This document shows positions 1 through 7,273 of a stretch of DNA of 7,734 bases, piece by piece (within the stretch, counting starts at the first letter, position 1; every line of letters begins with the position of its first letter). Made by a program: the position numbers and the translations under genes. The stretch is from Modestobacter sp. Lineage in GTDB: Bacteria; Actinomycetota; Actinomycetes; Mycobacteriales; Geodermatophilaceae. Below the pieces are notes generated by a model, which was not told where the DNA came from, ran no database searches, and was given only the letters and a program-made list of their open reading frames with translations. The stretch is from contig JAOPWO010000334.1 of assembly GCA_025965635.1 (NCBI GenBank), positions 1 to 7,734 on the forward strand, written 5' to 3'.

Positions 1-400
1 TGCGCGAGCAGGCGCCGGCGGCCGCGCGGACGGCCGCGGGGCGCCCGCAGCGGGCGGCGAACTCGGTGTAGGTCTCCGGCTGCCCCGGCGGCACCGTGCG
101 CAGCACCTCCCAGGCGTCCTCGAGGAACGGCCCGGAGCGCTGGCGCACGGCGACGGCATCGATAGCGGTCACGTCGCCGGCGCAGAACGCCTCGACCGTG
201 TCGAGGACCGGCAGCTGCTCGGCGTGCTCCACCCAGGTCGGGCGGAGCGACCGGTGGACCACCGGGAGCAGTTCGCTGACGTCGTCGGTCCAGCCGCTGG
301 CGAGCACCACGTCGCGGCCCTCGTGCGTGCAGACCACGACGGTGAACGGCCCGGGTGGGGTGGCCGTGGTGGCGTACCGGGCCGGGGGGTGGTGGCTCAT
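1..400 (-). CDS. ogt: Methylated-DNA--protein-cysteine methyltransferase (O6-alkylguanine repair), 3' end outside window
   Basis: This suicide enzyme family removes alkyl groups from O6 of guanine in DNA onto its own cysteine. 133 codons are visible, running leftward off the window. An N-terminal alpha/beta part (about residues 18-85) is followed by the start of the DNA-binding helix-turn-helix. The stretch PPGQPETYTEFA (104-115) contains Tyr111, and AVRAAAGAC (123-131) contains Arg125. Their 14-residue spacing equals that of Tyr114 and the Arg128 finger of human MGMT. The catalytic PCHR motif would come a few codons beyond position 1, so activity cannot be judged here. Family members are usually about 165 residues, so roughly four fifths is present. 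The ATG at 400-398 overlaps the TGA of the upstream Ada-AlkA gene as ATGA, which implies translational coupling in one operon. As I recall, Mycobacterium tuberculosis has the same alkA-ogt order (Rv1317c-Rv1316c). Confidence 0.9.
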   Translation of the reverse strand, partial: MSHHPPARYATTATPPGPFTVVVCTHEGRDVVLASGWTDDVSELLPVVHRSLRPTWVEHAEQLPVLDTVEAFCAGDVTAIDAVAVRQRSGPFLEDAWEVLRTVPPGQPETYTEFAARCGRPAAVRAAAGACSR

Positions 401-1878
401 GAGGCGCTCCGATCGGGGGACGGGCGGCGGGTGAACAGGTCGGGCACGGCCAGCGCCCACAGGTGCATCACGGCGTACGAGCGCCACGGCCGCCACCGGG
501 TGGCTGCGTCGGCGTCCGAGCTGTCCAGGGTCCTCAGGCTGCGCCGCAGCGCAAGGTCTGCGGGCAGCCAGACGTCGGGATCGGCTAGTCCGCGCAACGC
601 CACCAGGGCGGCGGTCCACGGCCCGATGCCGGGCAGTGCGAGGAGGGCGCGGGCGGCCTCGTCCCGGTCGACGCCCGGACCCAGCGCCAGGGAGCCGTCG
701 GACAGGGCGCCGGCCAGGCTCGTCACCGTGCGGCGCCGGGCGCTGGTCAGCCCGATCGTGCCGAGGTCGGCGTCGGCGAGCGCCGCCGGACGCGGGAACG
801 AGTGGGTCAGGCTGCCCACCGGTTCGCGCAGGGGCTCGCCGGCGGCGCGCACCAGTCGGGCGGTGAGGGTGCGCGCGCCGGCGATCGAGACCTGCTGGCC
901 GAGGACGGCCCGGACGGCGGTCTCCATGGCGTCGGGAGAGGTGGGCACCCGCCGTCCCGGTGCCGCGGCGACGAGCACGGACAGCGCCGGGTCGGCGCCC
1001 AGCACCTCGTCCACGGCGGTGGGGTCGGCGTCCAGGTCCAGCAGCCGGCGGCACCGGGCGACCGCCGTCCCGAGGTCGCGCAGCTCGGTGAGCTGCAGCC
1101 GGGCGGTGACGGAGGTGCCGGTGCCGGGGGTGAGCCGGACGACGGCGGGTCCGTGCGGCAGGTCGAGCACGCGGGAGAACGTCGTCCCGTCCCACTCCTC
1201 CAGCCCCGGGACCGCGTGCGCACCGAGGAACAGCAGCACCTCGTCGGCGGCGAAGGGGGCGCGCGCGGCCAGGCGCAGGGTGAGCCAGCCGGGGCTGCCA
1301 TCCTTGCTGCGGTGCACCGCCGGGCGCAGCGCGGACGGCGTGGTGGCGAAGACCGCGCGCACGGTGTCGTTGAACTGCCGGATGCTGGCGAAGCCGGCGG
1401 CGAACGCGACCTCGGTCATCGACAGCGACGTGGTCCCGATGAGCAGCCGGGCGGTCTGCGCGCGCTGCGCGCGGGCCAGCGCCAGGGCGCCCACGCCGAG
1501 CTCGGCGACGAGCAGGCGGTGGAGCTGCCGCTCGGAGTAGCCGAGCCGGGCGGCCAGGCCGGGAACACCGCTGCGCTCCACCTCGCCGTCCGCGATCAGC
1601 CGCATGGCCCGGCCGACGACGTCGGCGCGGACGTCCCACTCCGGTGAACCGGGGACGGCGTCGGGCCGGCAGCGGCGGCACGCCCGGAACCCGGCTGCCT
1701 GGGCGCCGGCCGCGGTCGGGAAGAACGAGACGTTGTGCGGCAGTGGCGTGCGCGCGGGGCACGACGGGCGGCAGTAGATGCCGGTCGTGTGCACACCGGT
1801 GACGAACCAGCCGTCGAAGCGCGCGTCGCGGCTGGCGACCGCGCGGTAGCGGCGCTCGACGTCCACGGTCTCCGGCAT
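397..1878 (-). CDS. alkA: Ada-AlkA fusion: methylphosphotriester-sensing Ada domain, AraC-type HTH and 3-methyladenine DNA glycosylase II
   Basis: This 493-residue protein joins three modules of the adaptive response to alkylation. Residues 1-75 are an Ada zinc domain with four cysteines, C36 and C40 (YCRPSC) and C67 and C70 (CRRC). In Ada, the first of these accepts methyl from DNA phosphotriesters and switches on DNA binding. Residues 84-185 form an AraC-type double helix-turn-helix, with the typical SMTEVAFAAGFASIRQFN around 153-170. Residues 195-485 are an AlkA glycosylase with the helix-hairpin-helix LPGIGPWTAALVALRG (415-430). LPAD follows, and its D441 matches the catalytic Asp238 of E. 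coli AlkA. Length fits the actinobacterial fusion form (about 496 in M. tuberculosis). The ATG at 1878 was chosen because the next residues are the Ada domain start and no nearby upstream in-frame ATG, GTG or TTG exists. No good ribosome site is seen. It probably activates its own operon with ogt, which is inference from family behaviour. Confidence 0.93.
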   Translation of the reverse strand: MPETVDVERRYRAVASRDARFDGWFVTGVHTTGIYCRPSCPARTPLPHNVSFFPTAAGAQAAGFRACRRCRPDAVPGSPEWDVRADVVGRAMRLIADGEVERSGVPGLAARLGYSERQLHRLLVAELGVGALALARAQRAQTARLLIGTTSLSMTEVAFAAGFASIRQFNDTVRAVFATTPSALRPAVHRSKDGSPGWLTLRLAARAPFAADEVLLFLGAHAVPGLEEWDGTTFSRVLDLPHGPAVVRLTPGTGTSVTARLQLTELRDLGTAVARCRRLLDLDADPTAVDEVLGADPALSVLVAAAPGRRVPTSPDAMETAVRAVLGQQVSIAGARTLTARLVRAAGEPLREPVGSLTHSFPRPAALADADLGTIGLTSARRRTVTSLAGALSDGSLALGPGVDRDEAARALLALPGIGPWTAALVALRGLADPDVWLPADLALRRSLRTLDSSDADAATRWRPWRSYAVMHLWALAVPDLFTRRPSPDRSAS

Positions 1879-2203
1879 GCGTCGAGGATGCCAGTGCGAC
1901 GGGCGGCTGACCGGCGGCTTTCGGACGTCGCCGTGGACGCCGCCGCCCACCGACCGGTGGGCGCCGGGACCCACGCATCGGGGGTCCCGCAGGCACTTCC
2001 CCGGCGACGGGCTCCGTGCAAGACGACGACGGAGTGGCCGGCAGCTGTCCAGGGGCGAGGCCACGGTGACGACGCACCTGTTTCGGGTGTCGCGAAGCTC
2101 GGCGTCGACGACCGGACCCGGGCGGTGCTGGTGGCCGTGCAGCGGAGGCTGCTTCCGGGGCCCGGATCGGCCCGTCGACATACCGCTGAGCTGGACTTTT
2201 GTG
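1879..2203. other. Divergent intergenic region between alkA and the HNH gene
   Basis: Reading frames crossing this stretch give low-complexity, Arg/Pro-rich translations with no family resemblance, so I call it non-coding. It lies between two outward-facing genes and should hold the alkA-ogt promoter. I could not find a convincing -35/-10 pair for the minus strand. Its only clear structure is a pair of adjacent perfect hairpins at 1944-1963 and 1965-1989. An Ada-type regulator would be expected to bind somewhere here, but no operator can be named. Confidence 0.6.
1944..1989. repeat. Two back-to-back perfect hairpins upstream of alkA
   Basis: The first is CGCCCACC, loop GACC, GGTGGGCG (1944-1963). 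One base later comes CGGGACCC, a 9-base loop, GGGTCCCG (1965-1989). Both have 8-bp perfect stems. They lie 66-111 bases upstream of the alkA start, in its leader or promoter region. Neither is followed by a T-tract on either strand, and terminators are not expected between divergent genes. Operator sites or a leader structure are more likely, but the role is unknown. Confidence 0.5.
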
Positions 2204-2232
2204 TTGTGCCAGCCGTCGGTTCGCGATAAACT
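2204..2232 (+). promoter_or_regulatory. Predicted promoter of the DUF222-HNH gene
   Basis: TTGTGC (2204-2209) as -35 and TAAACT (2227-2232) as -10 are separated by exactly 17 bases. This is the most AT-rich spot in the intergenic region. Transcription would begin near 2239, inside the SOS box that starts immediately after the -10, so bound LexA would block it. The leader would be about 27 bases. Confidence 0.6.
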
Positions 2233-2248
2233 TCGAACAGACGTTCGA
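2233..2248. promoter_or_regulatory. LexA/SOS box
   Basis: TCGAACAGACGTTCGA is a perfect inverted repeat with 6-base arms and a 4-base centre. It matches the Gram-positive/mycobacterial LexA consensus CGAAC-N4-GTTCG at every fixed base. It abuts the predicted -10 and ends 17 bases before the ATG of the HNH gene, an ideal position for repression. The nearest gene on the other side, alkA, starts 355 bases away and is probably not controlled by it. Confidence 0.85.
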
Positions 2249-2255
2249 CTCGTGC

Positions 2256-2261
2256 GGGAGG
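2256..2261 (+). promoter_or_regulatory. Ribosome binding site of the HNH gene
   Basis: GGGAGG lies 4 bases before the ATG at 2266 and is followed by T, giving a good though slightly close Shine-Dalgarno match. It fixes the start codon, since no other start nearby has such a site. Confidence 0.7.
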
Positions 2262-2265
2262 TGTC

Positions 2266-3468
2266 ATGGGCGAGCTGGCCTCGGCCCTGGACTCCCTGGC
2301 GGCCGACGACCTGAAGCCGATGTCCGGGCCGCAGCTGCTGGACCGGTTGGGTGAGCTGCTGGTGGTGCAGAACCGTCTGGCGGCCGAGGTGATCCGCACG
2401 GTGCGGGAGTGCGAGCTGACCCAGGCGGCCGGGTACGACGGGCTGAAGACGATGCAGTCGTGGCTGCGCGGCCACGGCCGGCTGTCGTCGGCTGCCGCGT
2501 CCCGGATGGTGCACTCGGGTCGGGCGTTGGAGCACCTGCCGGCCGTCGCCGCGGGTTTCGCCGCCGGCGAGGTGACCGCCGAGCAGGTCGCGGTGATCGC
2601 GCCCATCGCGGCCGCCGAGAAGCTCGCAGCCGCCGCCGACCGGGACGTCGACGTGGCCGCGGTGGAGCGCGACCTGTCCGCGGTCGCCGCCACGGCACCG
2701 CACGACGAGCTGCAGGACGTGGTGAAGGTCTATCTGGCCGCGCTGGACCCTGACGGGCCCGAGCCCGACCCGACCGAGGGCCGGCGGTTGAGCATCGGGA
2801 AGCACGCCGATGGCCGCATCTCCGGCCGGTTCGACCTGGACGCGGTGGGTGGGGAGAAGCTGCAGGCGGCGTTGGAGTCGATCGTGCAGGCTGTCCGCCC
2901 GGAACGGGACACCAGGACGCGCGCCCAGCAGCAGGCCGACGCGCTGGTGCAGCTGGCCGACAACGCTCTCGCCAGCGGTCAGCTGCCCTCCTTGCGGACG
3001 GTGAAGCCGCAGGTGATCGTGACCATCCCGCTGGAGGACCTGGTCGACCCCTCGACCGGCCCGGGGGCGGCGACCACCGGCTTCGGGGCGGTGCTCTCCG
3101 CTGCCCGGGCCCGGTGGGTGGCTTGCGACGCCGGCATCACCCGCGTGGTGCTGGACCCCGACGGAGTGCCGCTGGACTACGGCCGCACCAAGCGCCTGGT
3201 CACCGCCGGGCTGCGCAAGGCGGTGGAGATCCGCGACCGGCACTGCGTGTTCGCCGGCTGCTCTGCACCGAGCCACTGGTGCGACGTCCACCACGTGGCC
3301 GAGTGGCTCGCCGACCAGGGCGAGACATCGCTGCAGAACTCAGCGCTGCTCTGCGAACGCCACCACACGAAGGTCCACCACGGGTTCCGGGTCGAACGGC
3401 CGCCCGACGGGCGCTGGCGCACCTACCGCCCCGACGACACCGAGATCATCATCGGCCCACGGCTGTAG
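2266..3468 (+). CDS. DUF222 and HNH endonuclease domain protein (13E12-repeat type), SOS-controlled
   Basis: The 400-residue protein has the typical two-part build of this actinobacterial family. An alpha-helical DUF222 region covers about residues 20-300, with YDGLKTMQSWLRGHGRLS (57-74) near its start. A C-terminal HNH nuclease fold covers 320-372. Zinc ligands are probably C327, C332, C339 and C363. The HNH residues are DVHH (340-343), N358 and HH (366-367). All appear intact, so nicking or cleavage of DNA is plausible, although the biological role and target of the family are not established. Such genes are often multicopy in actinobacterial genomes (the 13E12 REP family in M. tuberculosis), and some there are known to carry SOS boxes. 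This one has a perfect LexA box and a matched promoter just upstream. It ends 28 bases before ychF, which seems to have its own promoter. The length is normal and no frame damage is seen. Confidence 0.9.
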   Translation: MGELASALDSLAADDLKPMSGPQLLDRLGELLVVQNRLAAEVIRTVRECELTQAAGYDGLKTMQSWLRGHGRLSSAAASRMVHSGRALEHLPAVAAGFAAGEVTAEQVAVIAPIAAAEKLAAAADRDVDVAAVERDLSAVAATAPHDELQDVVKVYLAALDPDGPEPDPTEGRRLSIGKHADGRISGRFDLDAVGGEKLQAALESIVQAVRPERDTRTRAQQQADALVQLADNALASGQLPSLRTVKPQVIVTIPLEDLVDPSTGPGAATTGFGAVLSAARARWVACDAGITRVVLDPDGVPLDYGRTKRLVTAGLRKAVEIRDRHCVFAGCSAPSHWCDVHHVAEWLADQGETSLQNSALLCERHHTKVHHGFRVERPPDGRWRTYRPDDTEIIIGPRL

Positions 3469-3482
3469 CTCAGCGCCGTCCG

Positions 3483-3488
3483 TAAGCT
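3483..3488 (+). promoter_or_regulatory. -10 element giving a leaderless ychF mRNA
   Basis: TAAGCT fits the actinobacterial TANNNT pattern and ends 8 bases before the GTG at 3497. Transcription would therefore start at or within a couple of bases of the start codon. No Shine-Dalgarno sequence is present between the HNH stop and the GTG, which supports leaderless translation. The -35 is not recognisable. Confidence 0.6.
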
Positions 3489-3496
3489 GGTCTCCC

Positions 3497-4570
<1,074 letters not shown>

Positions 4571-4678
4571 CGGGCACCGATGCGCAGGTCAGCGCGCTGT
4601 GACCGTGCTCCAGTCCACATCCGGTCCGCGCTTGCGTGAGCACGGCCTGCGCGGCGGCCCGGGTGCGGTCCTCGGTGC
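4571..4678. other. Spacer after ychF with inverted repeats, no gene
   Basis: None of the three forward frames gives a recognisable protein, and frame 2 meets a TGA at 4637-4639. Two inverted repeats compete for the same bases. One is GGTCA...TGACC (4587-4591 with 4600-4604). The other is CCGTGCTC (4603-4610) with GAGCACGG (4638-4645) across a 27-base loop. Either could help end ychF transcription, but neither has a T-tract, so I do not call a terminator. Confidence 0.45.
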
Positions 4679-4800
4679 TGGGCCACCCGCGACCAGCTGC
4701 GCCTGGCGATCGTCGTCGGATCGAGAAGACCTACCACCGCCGCCGACGCCAAGACACCCTCGGCCGCACGGGCCCCATCGAGTTCGAGTCCCTGACCAGG
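4679..4800 (+). pseudogene. C-terminal remnant of an IS3-family transposase (orfB), frameshifted
   Basis: Reading from 4679, one frame gives WATRDQLRLAIV. From 4717 the next frame gives RIEKTYHRRRRQ, then DTLGRTGPIEFESL. Joined, they reproduce the well-known end of IS3-type integrase-core transposases (W-x-TR-x-x-LRLAIV-TWIE-x-TYHRRRRQ-x-x-LG-x-L-x-PxEFE). A single missing base at about 4715-4720 breaks the frame. The DDE catalytic core that should precede it is absent, and the sequence left of 4679 does not continue the protein, so only about 40 codons survive. The GC-rich text after 4800, up to about 4860, may be the old right end of the element, but I cannot define its terminal repeat. It cannot be active. 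The family call rests on remembered pattern similarity. Confidence 0.65.
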
Positions 4801-4850
4801 GCCCGCTCACGCGGCCGCACTCCACCTGCCCAACCGAGTCGACGAAAGCC

Positions 4851-4920
4851 GGGGAGAAATCCCCCGTGGGGGTGCCTCACCCGTCACACGGGTTCAGGTC
4901 GGCGTCGTGAATGCCGACCT
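4851..4920 (+). promoter_or_regulatory. Structured leader with serial hairpins, start codon in the last loop
   Basis: Three perfect hairpins follow each other. GGGGA-GAAA-TCCCC (4851-4864) has a GNRA-type loop. ACCCGT-CAC-ACGGGT (4879-4893) comes next. Last is AGGTCGGC (4896-4903) with GCCGACCT (4913-4920), whose 9-base loop contains the GTG at 4907-4909. An alternative stem CCCC-CGTG-GGGG (4861-4872) would compete with the first. The weak AGG that might act as ribosome site (4896-4898) is buried in the last stem. This suggests translational control of the c-di-GMP gene. The repeats could instead be protein-binding palindromes. Confidence 0.5.
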
Positions 4921-7051
4921 TGGGGTCATGCGAGGGGCACTGGGCGGCGGGATCAGCGGGGCAGAGGCGCGGCCACGATGGCGGGCATGGCTGGGGACGG
5001 GCGGCTGGTACCTGGCCGCGGCGGTCGGGCTGGGGATCGTGGTCCTGCTGCTCGAGGAGGTGCTGATCTCCCGGGCGGTGAGCCAGATGGCTCGCAGCGA
5101 GGACATGGCGGGACAAGTAACCACGGTGCAGATCGAGTCGGACCGTGTGCTGGATCTTCTGGCAGAGGCGGAGTCGGGGCAGCGCGGTTACCTGGTCACC
5201 GGCCAGCCGGGTTTCCTCGAGTCCTACGAGGCCGCGGTGGCGCAGGTGCCGGCCGCGTTGGACGGCCTGTCGCAGCTGGAGACGGGGTTCGACGATCAGC
5301 ACGGCCACATTCAGCAGCTGGACGAGTTGGCCGCCGCGAAGCTCCGGGAGCTCGCATCCGCTGTGGAGCAGGGGCGCACGGGCGACGAGGCAGCTGCGGC
5401 GGCGACGATCGCCGGCCGGGACCGGCAGCTCATGGCCGAGATCCGAGCAGTGGACGCCGCGCTGGCCGAGGATCTGGACGCCGAGGTCGCCACCCAGTCC
5501 GAACGCTCGACGCAGGCGCTGGAACGGGCGGGGTGGGTGGGCGACACGGGCTCCGCGTTGGGCTTGCTGCTGCTGGTGGCGATGCTCGGGCTGCTGCGGC
5601 ACCGTGGCCGCCTGGAGCGCCGTCACGCCGAGGACGCCCAGGAGCGGGAGAACCTGCTGGGGAAGCTGGCGCACCTGGCCACCCACGACGCGCTGACGGG
5701 TCTGCCGAACCGGCGGCTGCTGCGCGACCGCATCGATCAGGCGCTTGCCCGCAACTCGCAGGACCGAACGCTGATCGCGGTGTTCTTCATCGACCTGGAC
5801 CACTTCAAGCACGTCAACGACAGCCGCGGCCACGCGGTCGGGGACGAGGTGCTGGCCGAGACCGCGCGCCGGCTACGGGCCGAGCTGCGCGCTGCCGACA
5901 CGCTGGCCCGGGTCGGCGGGGACGAATTCGTCGTCGTCTGCGAGGGACTGGCCAGCGCCGCAGAGGCCGACGAGATCGCCGCGGTGCTGGCCGGCCGGCT
6001 GGCCGGCGGCCTCGAGGTCGCCGGCCAGCGGACGCCGGTGTCGTTCAGCCTGGGCGTGGTGGTCGCTGCGCACGACCGCATCTACGGTGAGGCCGCCCCC
6101 CGGGCCCTGACCGCTGAGGCGTTGCTCAACGCTGCCGACGCCGCCATGTACGCCGCCAAGGAGGCCGGCCGGGCGCAATGGCGGCATTACGACCCCGCTG
6201 AGGCCCGCCGACGCACCGACCGCGACGGCCTCGCGGCGGACCTCGGGATCGCACTGGCCGAGGGGCAGCTGTCGCTGGCTTACCAACCGCTCGTCAACCT
6301 GGCCGGGAACGAGCCGGTCGGGGTGGAGGCGCTGCTGCGCTGGGACCACCCCACCCGCGGGCCGGTACCGCCGGCAACTTTCATCCCGGTGGCCGAGGAC
6401 TCCGGTCTCATCGTGCCGATCGGCACCTTCGTGCTCCGGGAGGCCTGCGCCCAGGTCGGCGCGTGGAACGCGCTGCGGCGGAGCCATGGCCGGCCGCCGC
6501 TCTACGCGTCGGTGAACGTGTCGGCCCGCCAGCTGCTCGACCCTGACTTCGTCGACCTGCTGGAGCGCACCTTCCGCGATTCCGGGCTTTCGGCCGAGCT
6601 GCTCACCCTGGAGATCACCGAGGGTGTCCTGATCGACAGCGTCAACGGCGCCGCCGACCGGCTCGAACAGATCGCCGCCACCGGCGTCCGTCTGGCCCTC
6701 GACGACTTCGGCACCGGTTACTCCTCGCTGTCCTACCTGCGCCGCTTCCCCATCGAGACCATCAAGGTCGACCGTTCGTTCACCGCTGGCCTCGGGCACT
6801 CCGACGCTGACGAGGCCATCATCAGCGCCGTCGTCAGCTTGGCCGACCGGCTGGGCCGCCGCGTCCTCGTCGAGGGCATCGAGACCCCCGACCAGGCCCG
6901 ACACGTCACCCACCTGGGCGCCCACCTCGGCCAGGGCTATCTGTACGGTCGGCCCACCAACGCCGACCAGCTCCACGGCATGCTGACCGCAAGCCCCGAC
7001 CCTCGGCCGGCGTTGGACGGGGCAGTCCCCGCAGCAACCGGCGCATCCTGA
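4907..7051 (+). CDS. Membrane CHASE3-GGDEF-EAL protein, likely bifunctional c-di-GMP cyclase and phosphodiesterase
   Basis: The 714-residue inner-membrane signalling protein makes or breaks cyclic di-GMP. A first membrane helix (about 34-55) and a second (about 212-230) enclose an extracytoplasmic CHASE3-like sensor. That sensor carries the signature ESGQRGYLVTGQPGFLESYE (89-108). The GGDEF domain (about 250-428) has DALTGLPNR (261-269), DLDHFKHVND (296-305) and an intact GGDEF at 337-341. RAAD (328-331) is a complete inhibitory RxxD site. The EAL domain (about 440-690) has EAL at 474-476. E474, N537, E569, E572, D599, D600, K620, E656 and Q676 match the RocR catalytic set, with identical spacings from N537 onward. 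Both activities therefore look possible. The GTG at 4907 gives the longest form. ATG at 4928 (residue 8), preceded by GGGG, is a real alternative and loses no domain. Mobile-element remnants lie on both sides. Target processes are unknown. Confidence 0.93.
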   Translation: MNADLGVMRGALGGGISGAEARPRWRAWLGTGGWYLAAAVGLGIVVLLLEEVLISRAVSQMARSEDMAGQVTTVQIESDRVLDLLAEAESGQRGYLVTGQPGFLESYEAAVAQVPAALDGLSQLETGFDDQHGHIQQLDELAAAKLRELASAVEQGRTGDEAAAAATIAGRDRQLMAEIRAVDAALAEDLDAEVATQSERSTQALERAGWVGDTGSALGLLLLVAMLGLLRHRGRLERRHAEDAQERENLLGKLAHLATHDALTGLPNRRLLRDRIDQALARNSQDRTLIAVFFIDLDHFKHVNDSRGHAVGDEVLAETARRLRAELRAADTLARVGGDEFVVVCEGLASAAEADEIAAVLAGRLAGGLEVAGQRTPVSFSLGVVVAAHDRIYGEAAPRALTAEALLNAADAAMYAAKEAGRAQWRHYDPAEARRRTDRDGLAADLGIALAEGQLSLAYQPLVNLAGNEPVGVEALLRWDHPTRGPVPPATFIPVAEDSGLIVPIGTFVLREACAQVGAWNALRRSHGRPPLYASVNVSARQLLDPDFVDLLERTFRDSGLSAELLTLEITEGVLIDSVNGAADRLEQIAATGVRLALDDFGTGYSSLSYLRRFPIETIKVDRSFTAGLGHSDADEAIISAVVSLADRLGRRVLVEGIETPDQARHVTHLGAHLGQGYLYGRPTNADQLHGMLTASPDPRPALDGAVPAATGAS

Positions 7052-7069
7052 TCCAGCTCGGCGCGCGGC

Positions 7070-7273
7070 GTGGTGGCCGGGGATGGAGTCGGCGTACCTG
7101 GTCGTCAGGCGCTCGAGTTCAACCGCCGGGCAGTGGGCGGCGAGGTGCTGGGCGAGCAGATCGACCAGTGACGGCGCCAGGTGGTCCTGCCGCTCGCTGC
7201 CGTGCTCGGGTGCGGAAGGGGCCGGCGGCAGCTTGGAGGAGGCGCCCACCTGAGCCGGAGTGGGCAGCGTCAT
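7070..7273 (-). pseudogene. Central to C-terminal remnant of a tyrosine recombinase (integrase)
   Basis: On the minus strand, MTLPTPAQVGA (from 7273) is followed after a short gap by APEHGSERQDHLAPSL and then VDLLAQHLAAHCP. Actinobacterial phage-type integrases have an (M)TIPTPxxVGALL segment and, about 60 residues later, an xPKxGSERTVxLPxxLVxxLAxHxAxHxP segment. Here the two are nearly fused, so the intervening part with the first catalytic Arg appears deleted. The later HxxR and Tyr motifs are missing. After about 7070 the frame runs antisense into the GGDEF-EAL gene and is not recognisable. The call rests on pattern similarity only. Confidence 0.5.

Noticed and set aside
224..1540. 438-residue plus-strand open frame opposite alkA and ogt
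   Set aside because: Ser/Arg/Ala-rich shadow of the true minus-strand genes, with no recognisable motif and no ribosome site.
2233..2248. SOS box as a regulator of alkA-ogt as well
   Set aside because: It lies 355 bases from the alkA start and is tightly placed on the opposite promoter. Ada-type genes are normally controlled by their own Ada domain.
1877..2314. Plus-strand frame that could fill the alkA-HNH intergenic region
   Set aside because: Low-complexity Arg/Pro/Trp composition with no family match, and it overlaps the SOS box and the HNH start.
1879..3294. The alkA reading frame stays open upstream as far as 3294, giving a 965-residue minus-strand frame
   Set aside because: The extra part is antisense to the DUF222-HNH gene and crosses the promoter and SOS box. 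Its translation is His/Arg/Gln/Gly-rich with no domain, as expected from GC-rich DNA with few stops. The real start at 1878 is set by the Ada domain.
4780..4906. c-di-GMP-I riboswitch upstream of the GGDEF-EAL gene
   Set aside because: Only a short core-like string (GACGAAAGCC, 4841-4850) is reminiscent. The paired partner segments and the tetraloop-receptor layout are not visible, so it is kept as a structured leader and not named a riboswitch.
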